Below, one piece after another: positions 17,569-27,760 of a stretch of DNA of 64,000 bases. Positions within the stretch are counted from its first letter, which is position 1, and each line of letters begins with the position of its first letter. The stretch comes from Cyathus striatus (Eukaryota > Basidiomycota > Agaricomycetes > Agaricales > Nidulariaceae). The position numbers were made by a program, and so were the translations under genes. Location: positions 8,246,001 to 8,310,000 of the forward strand of contig JAOVFP010000002.1 of assembly GCA_025738555.1 (NCBI GenBank), in the 5' to 3' direction. Below the pieces are notes generated by a model. That model was given only the letters and a program-made list of their open reading frames with translations. It did no database searches and was not told the origin of the DNA.

Positions 17569-17950
17569 TTCGGTTATTTTATTTAGGCTCATATACTTAC
17601 TAGTATAGAGTATATACTGTATGTGGAGGACTACTTATCCGCCAAACGAGAAGTGTAGTATCCTAGAATTCCGGTGATATTCTGGCGGAACAGCCGGTCT
17701 GTTCCATTTCGCCGCAAGGAGCGCCTTATCAGCACCCAAGCTATGTGTGCTCACTGCTCACGAATTCGGAATCCACGATCAAGTGAAAACTGGGACGCAC
17801 TGATGTTCATGATTTTCCCGATGTTTAACCGTTCTACATTACAATACCAATGAAAAAGTTAGGATAACGATCTCTCCTTTGAGTATGGGGGATCGATATT
17901 GTTGCTCAGTGCGCAGAGAGAAACAGTGTAAGTAAACGACACAGGGCGAG
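17569..17950. other. Region downstream of the TPR-CHAT gene
   Basis: Presumably 3' untranslated and intergenic sequence. No conserved frame or repeat was found. Confidence 0.4.
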
Positions 17951-18262
17951 TTGACTACAGACTATCGGAAGTTTAGTTCTCCGAGGTTTCTTCCACGAGT
18001 CAGGGAGTTGCGTATATCTGCGGGGAAGGCCCGTATGACTATTGTACAGCTGCGAATGCGTAAGGATGCTGAATCAACATCGGAAGGTTACGAACAGTTG
18101 ACTCTTTTGATTCTTTTTGAAGCTGCAGTCGACTTTTTAGATCAAGTCGAGACGGATGGGAAGGTGGTCGATAGGTTCGAGAATCTGAAGCAGAATGGAA
18201 TGGATATTTCATTTAAAGTGATAATGGACAGAAGGAGACACTGTCGACGCTGGAGCAGGTAG
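17951..18262 (+). CDS. Unrecognised small reading frame
   Basis: A 103-residue frame with balanced, partly helical composition, including the stretch LLILFEAAVDFLDQVETDGK. I do not recognise a family. It lies 380 bp downstream of the TPR-CHAT gene and could be an exon of a gene relic or chance. No start context or intron supports it. Confidence 0.2.
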   Translation: MTTDYRKFSSPRFLPRVRELRISAGKARMTIVQLRMRKDAESTSEGYEQLTLLILFEAAVDFLDQVETDGKVVDRFENLKQNGMDISFKVIMDRRRHCRRWSR

Positions 18263-18651
18263 AAGAAAAAGTTAGCTAGAGGCTGAGAGACTTCGAAGCG
18301 ATAACCTAGTGCCGGAGGAAAAAGACTCGATAATCGAATCCCAATTTCCCCTCTTATAGCTTGAACGCTGACAATTCAAAAAACTCCTAATTCAAATATA
18401 GGATTATCGGGGAGCCAATTGAGCGGAGGTCTCAACATTGAGTTGAAGGTCGACGTACCGAGGACTCGACCGATTGTGTCAGCCGCCCGTGAAGTTGCAC
18501 CTGAAAGGTGCTATGTCTTCACGGCCCATGCAATTGAGTGCTCCCACCTCTCTTCGACTTTCTCCTCCCTATCCTCATCACCACCCTCCTCGACAACAGC
18601 CCCACCCCTAGCTCTCGAAACAGACCTCTTCCCCTCTATATCCCACTCCTT
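18263..18651. other. Intergenic, C-rich
   Basis: No gene is recognised. On the minus strand the frame of the Byr4 relic continues for ~45 codons beyond its stop (to about 18515), so part of this may be read-through remnant. Confidence 0.3.
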
Positions 18652-20700
18652 CTAACTCGCCGTCCTCCCAATCCCAATCCCACCATACTGCCCAGCAATG
18701 CCAAACGACGGAGAACCCTGCATCGAAACAGGCCTCTTGGCATCCTCCCTTCGCAACTGTACGAATCCAAGACTTTTCCGCTTGGGAAGTTTGCTGAGGG
18801 TTGAGTATGAGTCTGTACTCGTCTGGTTCTGGTGGAGGGAGAGATCGGTCATGCTGCCGCTTCGACTGCCTGTCACTGGCCGAGGCAGCGTGTTCGTTGC
18901 TTGTGTGCGGAAGAAGCGGGACGTGGGAGGTGCGTGTGTATGTGTATGTGCGGGGGAAGGGGAGGGGGAGTGGTTGCTTGGTCGACGGAGGGAGTGGTGT
19001 TGTGAGGGGAGAGATGAGGCGGAGGAATGTGGTCGGGGGGTGAGATGGGGGTCTTTATGTTCAATACGAAGATATACGGTATATAAGTTAAAGAATGAAG
19101 GAAAGAAAGGAATAAAACAAACCAGAAACGTGTCCTCTGGCTTCCTCACCGCCAGTAACGTCTTCAGGCGCTAGACTTCCCTTCTTTCTCCTTGTCCATT
19201 TGCGCTTTACACTTCCTATACGACTCAAAAGCCCCCTCGAGGGCGTAGACGGCACATCACCCACCCCAGCCTTCGGCGGCGTAACAGGAACAGGATCCAC
19301 CACAGCAGGCCGAGGAGAAGGTGTCTCGACCTCGCCCTTCCCTCCTCAGGATTTGCCTCGCTTAACTCGAAAACACCAGGGCCAGCAGCAACTGGCCGAC
19401 TCTTCTTCCTCAACCTCCTCCTCTCGCGTTCACGATGGATCGGAGGGCTAGGTGGGAGGCCTGAGAGTGTATTCCCACCACTGCGTGTAAAGCTCCCGCG
19501 GAGATGGGTGGTGCTGCCGTGGTATTGCGATGCGTGATCTGCGGTGGTTGGCACGCTGAATACGCTCGAGGTTGGAGAGCGAGGGAAGGGCTGAGGTGGG
19601 GAGGGAAGAATTCCTAAGCCGACGGTTGAGCTTAGGCCCATGCCGAGGAATGTGGGGAATGGAGGGACAGGTGGAGGAGAGGGATGGGAGGAGGAGGTTG
19701 ATGAACGGGAGAGGGAGAGCGCTCGACGTGAGCGGGAGGTTACTGTTTTGTCTTCTTCCTCGTCGTTTGATTTAGGCCCAAATTCGTCTGAGTCTACGTC
19801 GTCCTCCGCGGGAGGTTTAGGGAGAGGAGGAAGAGGTGGAGGTGGAGCATCGTCGTCAGAACTGGCAATGTCGCCTAGACGGCGATCGCCACCAAAACTT
19901 ATACGCTTCCCTGTGCGTCCTGGGGAAGTGGGCGATCCAAGGACTAGGCGTCGACGACGCGTTCCTCGGGAAGGAGGAGGGGGAACATCCAATCCAAATT
20001 CCTCATCCCAGCTCTCATGCTCATCTTCGCCGTCTGACCCACTCTTTCGACGGCGCCGGGGGGTGGTGCCGCTACTGCTTTTCTTGGTGCGTTTGGTGGG
20101 TGTGCTGGGCTGGCGGGGAGGGGCACGTGTGGGAGAGGGGTGGTCTTCGAAGTCTGCGTCCCAGTTCTCTGTTTCTTCGGGTGATTCGGAGGGGCGTACG
20201 GGTGTTGTTGGGGAATTGAAATTTGGATTGTTATTTGGATTTGAGTTTGAGTTGGCGGGAGGGGTTAGGGGCGGAGCCGAGGATTGGTCCGGGGGAGATT
20301 GGGATTGCGGAGAAGGTGGGGACTGAGACTCTCGGTCCCAATCGGACGTCCAAGTACTACTGGCCGTCGACATGCGCGTTGGAACGCTGGGAAGAGGGGG
20401 TTAAAGTCGTTGATGACGTTGGCGTTGGGGGCATGGTGCTGAGTCGGAGGGGGACGTGTCTGGTCGTGTGACGGTTGTGATTGTTTTCGTGGGGTTGTAT
20501 TCTGGGAATGAGAGGCGTTGGGTTGGTGGAATTCAAAGTCGTCATCCCAGTTCTCAGATGGAACTGTGATGTGACGAGAATGTAAAAAGTGGTGACAGAA
20601 TGTAAGAAATAAAATATAGATGTAAGAACAAAGAACTGATCAGCAACGATAATACAACATAACGCGCAATAGACTGACCCAAGTGGGATGAAGAAGCCAT
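18652..20700 (-). pseudogene. byr4: Byr4/Bfa1-like cytokinesis regulator, broken
   Basis: Byr4/Bfa1 forms half of the GTPase-activating complex that restrains septum formation at the spindle pole. Here a first exon (20700-20679) joins through an intron at 20678-20564 to the SENWDDDFEF motif, followed by NWDADFEDHPSP and ESWDEEFGLD. These are the acidic Trp-Asp repeats of the family. Farther on come KKSRPVAAGPGVFELSEAN, RGLLSRIGSVKRKW and KRKSLGFVQLRR. The frame shifts near 20380-20420 and again near 19330, and a stop at 18652 ends the protein at GIGIGRTAS, well short of the usual C-terminal domain. Sequencing error cannot be excluded, but three lesions suggest a pseudogene. A shorter relic of it sits at 35870-36170. 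Confidence 0.6.
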
Positions 20701-21460
20701 AACAGTGGTCATCGCGCTCGTTGGTGGTCAGCGCAGCCTTCAGCGTGGCAGCAGCTACTCGTGTCCGTCGTGCCGTTGCCAGGTATACCATCTGCCTCGT
20801 GTCCGCGACACGTTTCGTTCTCGTGGGCGGGTTATCGTAGTATACAGACGTCGAAAGCAAGAAAGCAAAGAAAGGAGAGAAAGAGAAAGAAAGAAAGCAA
20901 GAGAAGAGCTGGTTGTAAGAGGAGAAGAGACACGAACACGGGAACAAAGGACGACGCAATTTCAAAACTGGGGTTAGGGGTCCCTCTTCGGCATAATTGC
21001 CCGCTTTCGCCGCATCTCTCAAAACAGACATTTCCCCTCCTTGTCCTTCCCTCCCTCTCCTTTCTTTCTTTTCTTATGTTCAAATCGTCATTGAAGCCCC
21101 TATACCAGCTAATTGCTCTTAGACTCCTCTGTGAGCCTCATGCCTGCCTCGTGTCTGTTCAACTTGGACCTGTCGTTTTTCGCACACTCGCTCTTCAGGG
21201 CGCCATCACTTCTGCGCTAAACGAGCCCTTGATTTGCTTCCGCTGACGTCCGTGCGCTCGTTCGTCGTCGTCGTTGCTCAAGTGTACCGAGGAAGATGGT
21301 AATATTCACTTTTACTGGGCAACGACACAAGGCGCATTTCCGTAGAATATCCCAGAATATCGGACGGTTATTTGCCCCGATTTCAAATAACCGTGTTTAA
21401 CACCGACCGACAACTTCCAAGACGCATGTCCACATGGTACGTGTAAGAAGAATCATGTAT
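20701..21460. other. Intergenic
   Basis: The region upstream of the Byr4 relic is purine-rich on the plus strand around 20850-20940 (GAAAGAAAGAAAG-like). It holds no recognisable gene. Confidence 0.4.
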
Positions 21461-21613
21461 CTTATCCTTTGTCGCTCTAGCCGGGAGATGTCATCAATTT
21501 ATATTGTAAGTCCTCGAACACTTCTCCATTGTGTGTTCAATACAATCAGAAATTAGTGAGCACTCGGTATCTCGCTGATAATTAATATTAATCCTACAAT
21601 AATACAATCAGAT
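21461..21613 (+). repeat. Direct repeat, left copy (~150 bp)
   Basis: It matches 22117-22266 at roughly 85-90% by eye, sharing cores such as GTCGCTCTAGCCGGGAGAT and TAATTAATATTAATC. The copies are 656 bp apart in the same orientation. They could be terminal repeats of a miniature retroelement or a local duplication; no primer-binding site was identified. Confidence 0.75.
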
Positions 21614-22116
21614 TATTCCCTAGCAGTAGCACGCAGGTAGCATGCGTCATGCCTAAATGCTCCAAACCATGACGAGTTACGCGTTACCGCTCATCAAGTT
21701 CTCTCGGAACACAAATGACGACGCCGGCATTTCTGTTTTTCAGTGAAACAGAGACCCATATCGCTCGTCTCGTGAGTCGGATGGTAATTTACCACTGTAC
21801 CTCCCGATAGTATAGTTACTGGAAATGGCGAGAGCGTCATCTCATATCGCTTATACCATCGGCAGGTTCTTCAGGCTACTACGCAGTACAATTTTGCGCT
21901 CTCTTTCAACGAACTCCGAGTCGCCTACGATTGTAGCTTTGGCGCTTCTTCCTGGAAATATTATGAATTGAAAGGACCCAGTACGTCTAATATTCACGCA
22001 TCGTCACAAGCACCATGAATGCCATCTCTTTTAAATACAGTCTTCACGAATTTAGTGATGCAGCTGTTGGTACCAACTCAGCAAGAGTCTCATCTACGAT
22101 GAAGCTGCACACATAT
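21614..22116. other. Spacer between direct repeats
   Basis: About 500 bp without a recognised gene or frame. If the flanking repeats were LTR-like, this would be the interior of a miniature element, but nothing in it confirms that. Confidence 0.35.
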
Positions 22117-22266
22117 ATCTTATCGTTTGTCGCTCTAGCCGGGAGATATCATTAATTTATTTTGTTCGTCTTCGAATACTTCTCCGTTATGTGTTCAATA
22201 CAATCAGAAATCAGTAAGCACCCTGTATCTCGCTGGTAATTAATATTAATCTTACAATAACACAAT
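22117..22266 (+). repeat. Direct repeat, right copy (~150 bp)
   Basis: The partner of 21461-21613. Small substitutions and indels are spread evenly, so the duplication is not recent. Confidence 0.75.
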
Positions 22267-22718
22267 GTTAGTACACCGTTGCGTCTCACCTATTTTCTTT
22301 TGGTGAGGCATTAGGTATAACATCCACCTTCTTCACTTTGGCCAACGAAGATGACCTACTTAATCGATCTTGACTATCCATTGATCTACTCATATTATGT
22401 TTGCCTGTAGACTCACATCAGCCAATACAGTGCCGATGCCTGTGCATGTATCCAGTCATTCACTATCCCTCATACCGCATACCCATGAGTACGTGCATCT
22501 GGTAATGTCGCACTCATTTGTGCAGCTTGTGGGTCCATCACTGGACGTGGTGCTTGATGCGTGCCCCCTAAGGATCCATGTCTCGACTCCCATCGTGAAA
22601 CTCCACGGAATCTTATTTCCCTCCATTGGTTCTCGTTCGCTCACCATCAATATTCCGTTTTACTCCCCTCGTCTATCTCTCCATAAACATAACAGTCTTT
22701 TCCGCCTGTCGTTTCTGC

Positions 22719-22912
22719 TAGCCTATATACTGTATCTACCTGAGAGTTGGTCGACACATCTTCTTACATGTATCTTTGTGTTAGGTTTGGTTGCCTACAT
22801 GTCTTACTACTTGATTGATGAGTAACGATGGACCGCAAATTTTCACCCAACTACATAGAAGCGCAGGACTCCAAATTTCAAAAAGTCACTGAGCTATTCA
22901 AAACAAGAACCT
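22719..22912 (+). repeat. Direct repeat left of the GH5 relic (~190 bp)
   Basis: It starts GCTAGCCT and shares CTATATACTGTATCTACCTG and TTCAAAAAGTCACTGAGCT with 24733-24920 in the same orientation. Similarity is about 80% by eye. With its partner it brackets the glucanase pseudogene. Confidence 0.75.
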
Positions 22913-23042
22913 TCGAATTGGCCAAAGTCCTAGAAGATACGTAAAAATATACAACTATCCAACATCTATCACTATCGGTGATTGCAACAAATATCAGCAA
23001 ATGCATTAACTTAAATTATGTGCGGTGTACCGTCAATAACCA

Positions 23043-24539
23043 CTAGTCCCTGGTGACATTCAAACAGATATCGCGATTTCTCAAATCAGTCGGATCATGG
23101 GGTATCCAACCATTCTCCAGACCCGCTTGGTAAGACCACTCATCTGCATTCTCAGCTTTCCAAGTCCACTGGATCCAACCTTGTCCATGCTCATAAGTGA
23201 TAGCTTGTGCCTCCCAGTAACGATGCAGAAACTCCTTGTAGTCTTGACTAAATGAGGATGCATTACCCGTCAATCCGTCGCAGCTGCCAACGTGAGTAGA
23301 ACCTGGATACGAGCCATCATAGCGTGCGCCGACGCCTCTTCCGTTGAGATACTTGGTGCAATCAGTGGCTACTGGCGTCCATTCTCCCACAACGACACAG
23401 ATGTCTTTTGTGGCGAGACTTTGCGATTTGTTGCAGGCTGTTCTGATATGTTGTTCATTGGACGTTTGGTTCTCCTGTTGACGAATGTATTAGTGACAAG
23501 CTAGGAATCGTGATGGTAAGATACTTACTGCGGTAGAAAACATTTGGTAGATGTGCGTATCGAGAATGACACCTTCATAGCCATGCGGGTTCATGAATCC
23601 ATTCCAGTAGCCTATGAGCATAAAGGAGTCATGGATCATTATCACGTGTTGCTTGCTTGGTCGGTTCCATAAGGGTATCTATTTATAAATATTTCGTTAA
23701 ATATACTATTGCAATGTGAACATGAAACTAAAGTTATCTCACCGAATGTTTCCATAACTATCATACCAGTACTGGCAGCATTGTTAGGTGGCTTCATAAT
23801 GAGAGTGTGAAAGAAATATTCACCTGTTTGGTAACGGAAAGGAAGCCATCTCCATAGAAACCTGCGGGTCTGAACCATGGATGTAATCATTCAAGTTCAC
23901 TAGTACGTAAATTGAGAACTTACTTGTTAAGCGGTTCGATAATGGGGACGGTGCCAATCATGTTCTTGAAATCTGAGGCGAGTCCCTTGATTATGGTGTT
24001 TGTGCGTTCGATATTGTCTTGATTGGTGTGCCACTCACTATGTACTGATATGTCAGAAGTGTGTGCTATAGATGTACAGAAATCAGCATACGGGAGTGGT
24101 TTCCTCTGGCCAGAATTGTCGAAGCTATTTTGACTTCCAGGAACACCTGAATAAGATCAGGTAGTTGATGAAAATATATCGATTATTTCACGGCCTTAGG
24201 AAGTTAGGGCAACTGTCCCTGGATGAAGATCAATAATTATAGCCGATTGGAAGGCGAACGTGGTTTAAGCTGCAACAATGACAATGAGGAATGGTTAAGA
24301 ACAAAATAGAGAGTACGAACCCAGCAGCTGTGATGGCAGCGAAATCACTTTCGGTAATCCAGAGATACTGGAGGAATGTTAGAATGTGCACTTGCCTCGA
24401 GAACTAACCATCCGCCCAAGTTCACGCCACGAACTTTCTGGGAACCATAAGGAAAGCCGGGCAAGAGAGTGAGACTGTAGGAAAATGGGAGAGTGGAGAG
24501 ATAGAAGAGCGTAGCTAAAGTTATTGGTAGCATGAGCAC
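23043..24539 (-). pseudogene. GH5 (subfamily 9-like) exo-beta-1,3-glucanase, dead
   Basis: This family hydrolyses beta-1,3-glucan in fungal walls. A signal peptide (LPITLATLFYLSTLPFSYSL) is followed by KVRGVNLGGWLVLE, the normal start of the mature enzyme. Roughly 90 residues that should follow are missing. Downstream pieces ITESDFAAITAAG, LNHVRLPIGY, YWYDSYGNIR and YWNGFMNPHGYEGVILDTHI can be recognised, and the C-terminal exon with the nucleophile motif GEWTP is well kept. The acid/base motif that should read LNEPAGFYG becomes LNKPAGFYG across an intron at about 23933-23868, replacing the catalytic Glu with Lys. Stops and a one-base shift after YPYGTDQASNT add to the damage. It lies between direct repeats at 22719 and 24733. 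Confidence 0.8.
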
Positions 24540-24732
24540 AGTGGTGTGTATGTGGTGGAAGGAAGATGGTTGGGGTAAGAAACTTCAGTTGTCAGCCACA
24601 ACTTATATATGATAGTAGTGGTTGATTGGTTGACGTTGACTGCGATCGCTTTTTGGGAAATATCGAGTCTTGACACCAAAAGGAACACATCACGACTTTG
24701 CTGAGTGCTCTTGTCTTACAGTCTCAATTGCA

Positions 24733-24920
24733 GCTAGCCTAAGCCCTATATACTGTATCTACCTGAATGCTGGTCAACACTTCTTTTTACATGTATTTCG
24801 GTGTTAGATTTGACTGCTTACATGTCTTACTTAGTTTATGAATATCGATGGATGGCAGATTTTCACCCAAGTGCATCAAAGCATGGGACTCTGATTTCAA
24901 AAAGTCACTGAGCTGGTCAT
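24733..24920 (+). repeat. Direct repeat right of the GH5 relic (~190 bp)
   Basis: The partner of 22719-22912. Confidence 0.75.
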
Positions 24921-25499
24921 AGAGTACATTCATTCATTTTGGGTTTTGAAATCTCGTTCCTGAAATTATGGAAGGGTACGGCTATGCAATACATTTAACT
25001 GAGAATAATAGCCTATATAAGACATCCTGTAGGCTAGTACTTGTCCACAGAATGCGAGACTACATGCAACTTTACAGAAAACTTCGAGAACAAGTGAGGT
25101 AGCAGGTCAAGGCACCAGTGGAGGCACGAGGGGAGGTGCGGAATGAAGCTGCCAAAGATATGAGCTAGTTCTAGGAGTTTATTTTACCAAGATATAAACA
25201 CCAGAACGAGAACCTTGGGTGGAACAAGCTGCAGTCAGTATAGCACCGAAGTGGAGAATCATGAGCACCAAGAACCCTGGCAGCTTGAAAGAGCGTCACG
25301 ACGAACCAGTAGTCAGCTCTTAGGCTACAAGCAATTCAACTCAGGATATGCGGTACTGTGAATTGATAATGTAGAAAGGCTAGCCCGTGGTACAGTGCAG
25401 CCTAATAGAGATGGTGGCGAGATTGATTCCAGAGCTGTTGCATTTCTTGAAGAATATGGGACAGGATGCGCAGGGTTGAGATGACTACTGATGTTGTCG
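24921..25499. other. Intergenic, no recognisable content
   Basis: A short coding-like stretch at about 25050-25160 (MRDYMQLYRKLREQVR, then a stop) might be an old gene remnant. Nothing else is seen. Confidence 0.3.
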
Positions 25500-27720
25500 T
25501 GAGGGCATTAAGGGGCGTGTGGTGCGTATCTGGGAGCACCTGTAATTCTAAATATTCAACAGTATCATATCATCATAAAAACAAAGCACATACATTCAAC
25601 TTTCACAGCAAACTAGTTACCATCCCTAACCCAATCTGCACTAATCCACGCAGGGATCTTCAAATCTTTGACTAATTCATCCTTAAATTGCCTACTGACC
25701 CACTAGCAATTGTATCAGGGGGCATATGCCAATTGATCGTAACGGGATCCAACGACGTAGACTGCGGGGACCTAGGTGACTTCAGCACCAACACCATTCT
25801 CTCGGATGAAGGATTGCATAAGCCAGTCCGAGTAATTCCTCGTCGAAATCGTCGCGCGAGCTTTAACGCAAGCGCGTCGAAGTTGTTGCGAGAGTGGCTT
25901 GGATCTGCAACATGAGCTTGTAATACGTATTCTGCATAACCCGTAATTCTATACATTTGTCAGCACCTCATCATCATTAAGAATAAAGCACTTACGCAGC
26001 AAACGGGCAGGGAGAAAATTCCGTGCACGTTCAAGTGTGAGCGTGAGTTGAGCGTGCACGCTCAGGGTCTGCGCGTGGAAATTTAACCCTGAGCGTGAAT
26101 ATTCTATATGTGAGCGTGAGGCAATATGTAAGTGAGCGTGAAGCAATAAGTTGTCATAAATCTACTACTATTATAAATACACACTATACTACTGCATGCA
26201 TATGGTCTACCTGAAAAGCATATATACTCAAATAGGTCATAAATTACTGACAACTGGCAGGATTGAATGATATTGATTGCGTGAGCGTGATGTATTGATT
26301 TACTTGAGTTTGAGCGTGAGCGTGAATAGGTATTACGCTCACGCATATTTATTAGTATAACTTGTGCGTGAATGTTATATTCACATACCTACTCGATAGA
26401 ATAGAGTTTGCGCGTGAGCGTGATAATACTATTCACGCTCATGCATGTTTTTAGAGCTCACTCTCAACTTAAAGGAATTTGACAGTGAGCGTGAAATACT
26501 GAGTGTGAGCGTAATGGGGATTCCTATTTACACTGATGCATTCTATTTACTGCTTCATGCTCATACGTATCTCCTTTGACTTGAGTGTGATCACAGTGGT
26601 AGATCTCCCTATTCACGCACATGCTTATGTCCTATATCTTGGGAGCGAGTGCAAATATAATATTTACATTCAGGCACACTCTCAATTTAATTGAGTTAGA
26701 GCATGAGCGTGATAGGCATTGTTATTCATGCTCACGCATATCCTATAAATTGGGTGTAAATAGTGTCCATAAATATTATACTTAAGTTCACGCTCAAGTT
26801 AATCGAGTTTAAAAGTGAGCGTGAAAGAGCATAAGTATTATATTGAAATTTATGGTTGAGTTAATTGGATTGAGTGCCTATCACGCTCACTCTCAATTAA
26901 AATGATTTTGAGCGTAAGTGTGAAGTAAATACATACTCACACTCAGGCATAGTATTTACTGTAACTTGAGTGTGGGTATGTATATTTAATATTATATTAC
27001 TTATATTCACGCTCACATGAGTTTGAATGTGAGCGTGAATTCAAGACCTTGAGCGTGAAGTAACATACCTTGAGCGTGAAAATTCAGACCTTGTGCGTGA
27101 AATTTCGACCCTGAGCGTGAATGCTTGACCCTGTGCGTGAAATAAAATCTTGAGCGTGATATGAGCGTGCACGCTCACACCTTGAGCGTGAAATTTAATT
27201 TTTATTCTTCTACTTCTGAGTATTTATCTTGCTTAAAAACTTTACCTGCGGTGACAATAAGACTACAATAGTATAGTACCAGTATGTACACTTGATTTAC
27301 GGTTAGTTTGACTTAGAAATAGGCTATTTACAACTATTAAATATATCTTGAGCGTGAAAATTTGGCCTTGAGCGTGGCACGCTCAGTCACGCTCACTTTG
27401 GTGCGTGCACGGTAAAAACTACGTGCCCGCAGCAAACTCCTTTACCGTCCCTAAACCCACTTCAGCCCGATAAGTATTCGCTCTCAGAACGCCCACTGGT
27501 CCACTAACACTTGCGCTATTAGATGCATTGGAATTGATAGTCGCCGGTTTCGGGCCTGACAACTTCTCGGGGATGTTCATTTCGGGCAACATCAACGTAG
27601 TGCAGATGGAGGATCGAAGGAACTGCTCATCGACTCGTTTGCTTCACTCGTAGCTGGCTTCAAACCCTACAACTTCGCCGACTCCTCACCAGACATGTAC
27701 CTTCAATTGCTCTAAGGTAT
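25500..27720 (-). pseudogene. Unrecognised gene relic with a repeated exon-intron module
   Basis: With the transposon at 26005-27428 removed, the minus strand reads LMLPEMNIPEKLSG, VLRANTYRAEVGLGTVKEFA, an intron starting GTAAGTGC, then ITGYAEYVLQAHVADPSHSR. About 390 bp further down, the same arrangement (GGGTTAGGGATGGT, exon end GTTTGCTG, similar intron, AATTACAGG) recurs in damaged form near 25640-25515. The gene therefore had tandem modules, each with an intron at the same place. I do not recognise the family. Stops in the second module and the insertion make it a pseudogene. Confidence 0.45.
26005..27428. mobile_element. 1.42-kb transposon made of GAGCGTGA repeats (element A)
   Basis: Its inverted ends are GGGCAGGGAGAAAATTCCGT on the left and GGGCACGTAGTTTTTACCGT (complement) on the right, both continuing GCACG. 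The 9-bp target duplication GCAGCAAAC is at 25996-26004 and 27429-27437. Almost the whole interior is built from GAGCGTGA and its complement TCACGCTC, repeated dozens of times in both directions with AT-rich spacers. There is no reading frame for a transposase. A 9-bp duplication fits Mutator-like elements. Its ends resemble those of element B at 46311-48494. Confidence 0.88.
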
Positions 27721-27760
27721 AGTGGTAGGGCCAACGAAGTCCTTCGGATCGCCGGGGGTA

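Noticed and set aside
17951..18262. Possible effector partner (gasdermin-like) of the TPR-CHAT protease
   Set aside because: The 103-residue frame shows no gasdermin or other known effector features, and its reality as a gene is doubtful.
19640..20326. A 228-codon plus-strand frame across the Byr4 relic
   Set aside because: It is the complement of the Pro/Ser/Asp-rich Byr4 reading, which alone carries recognisable motifs.
22719..24920. LTR retrotransposon with the 190-bp repeats as LTRs
   Set aside because: The interior holds only a glucanase relic on the opposite strand, with no gag-pol frames, priming site or target duplication.
26005..27428. Dense GAGCGTGA repeats that might suggest a CRISPR-like or telomeric array
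   Set aside because: The words occur in both orientations with irregular spacing and lie inside an element with inverted ends and a target duplication. The organism is a fungus, and the word is not a telomere repeat.
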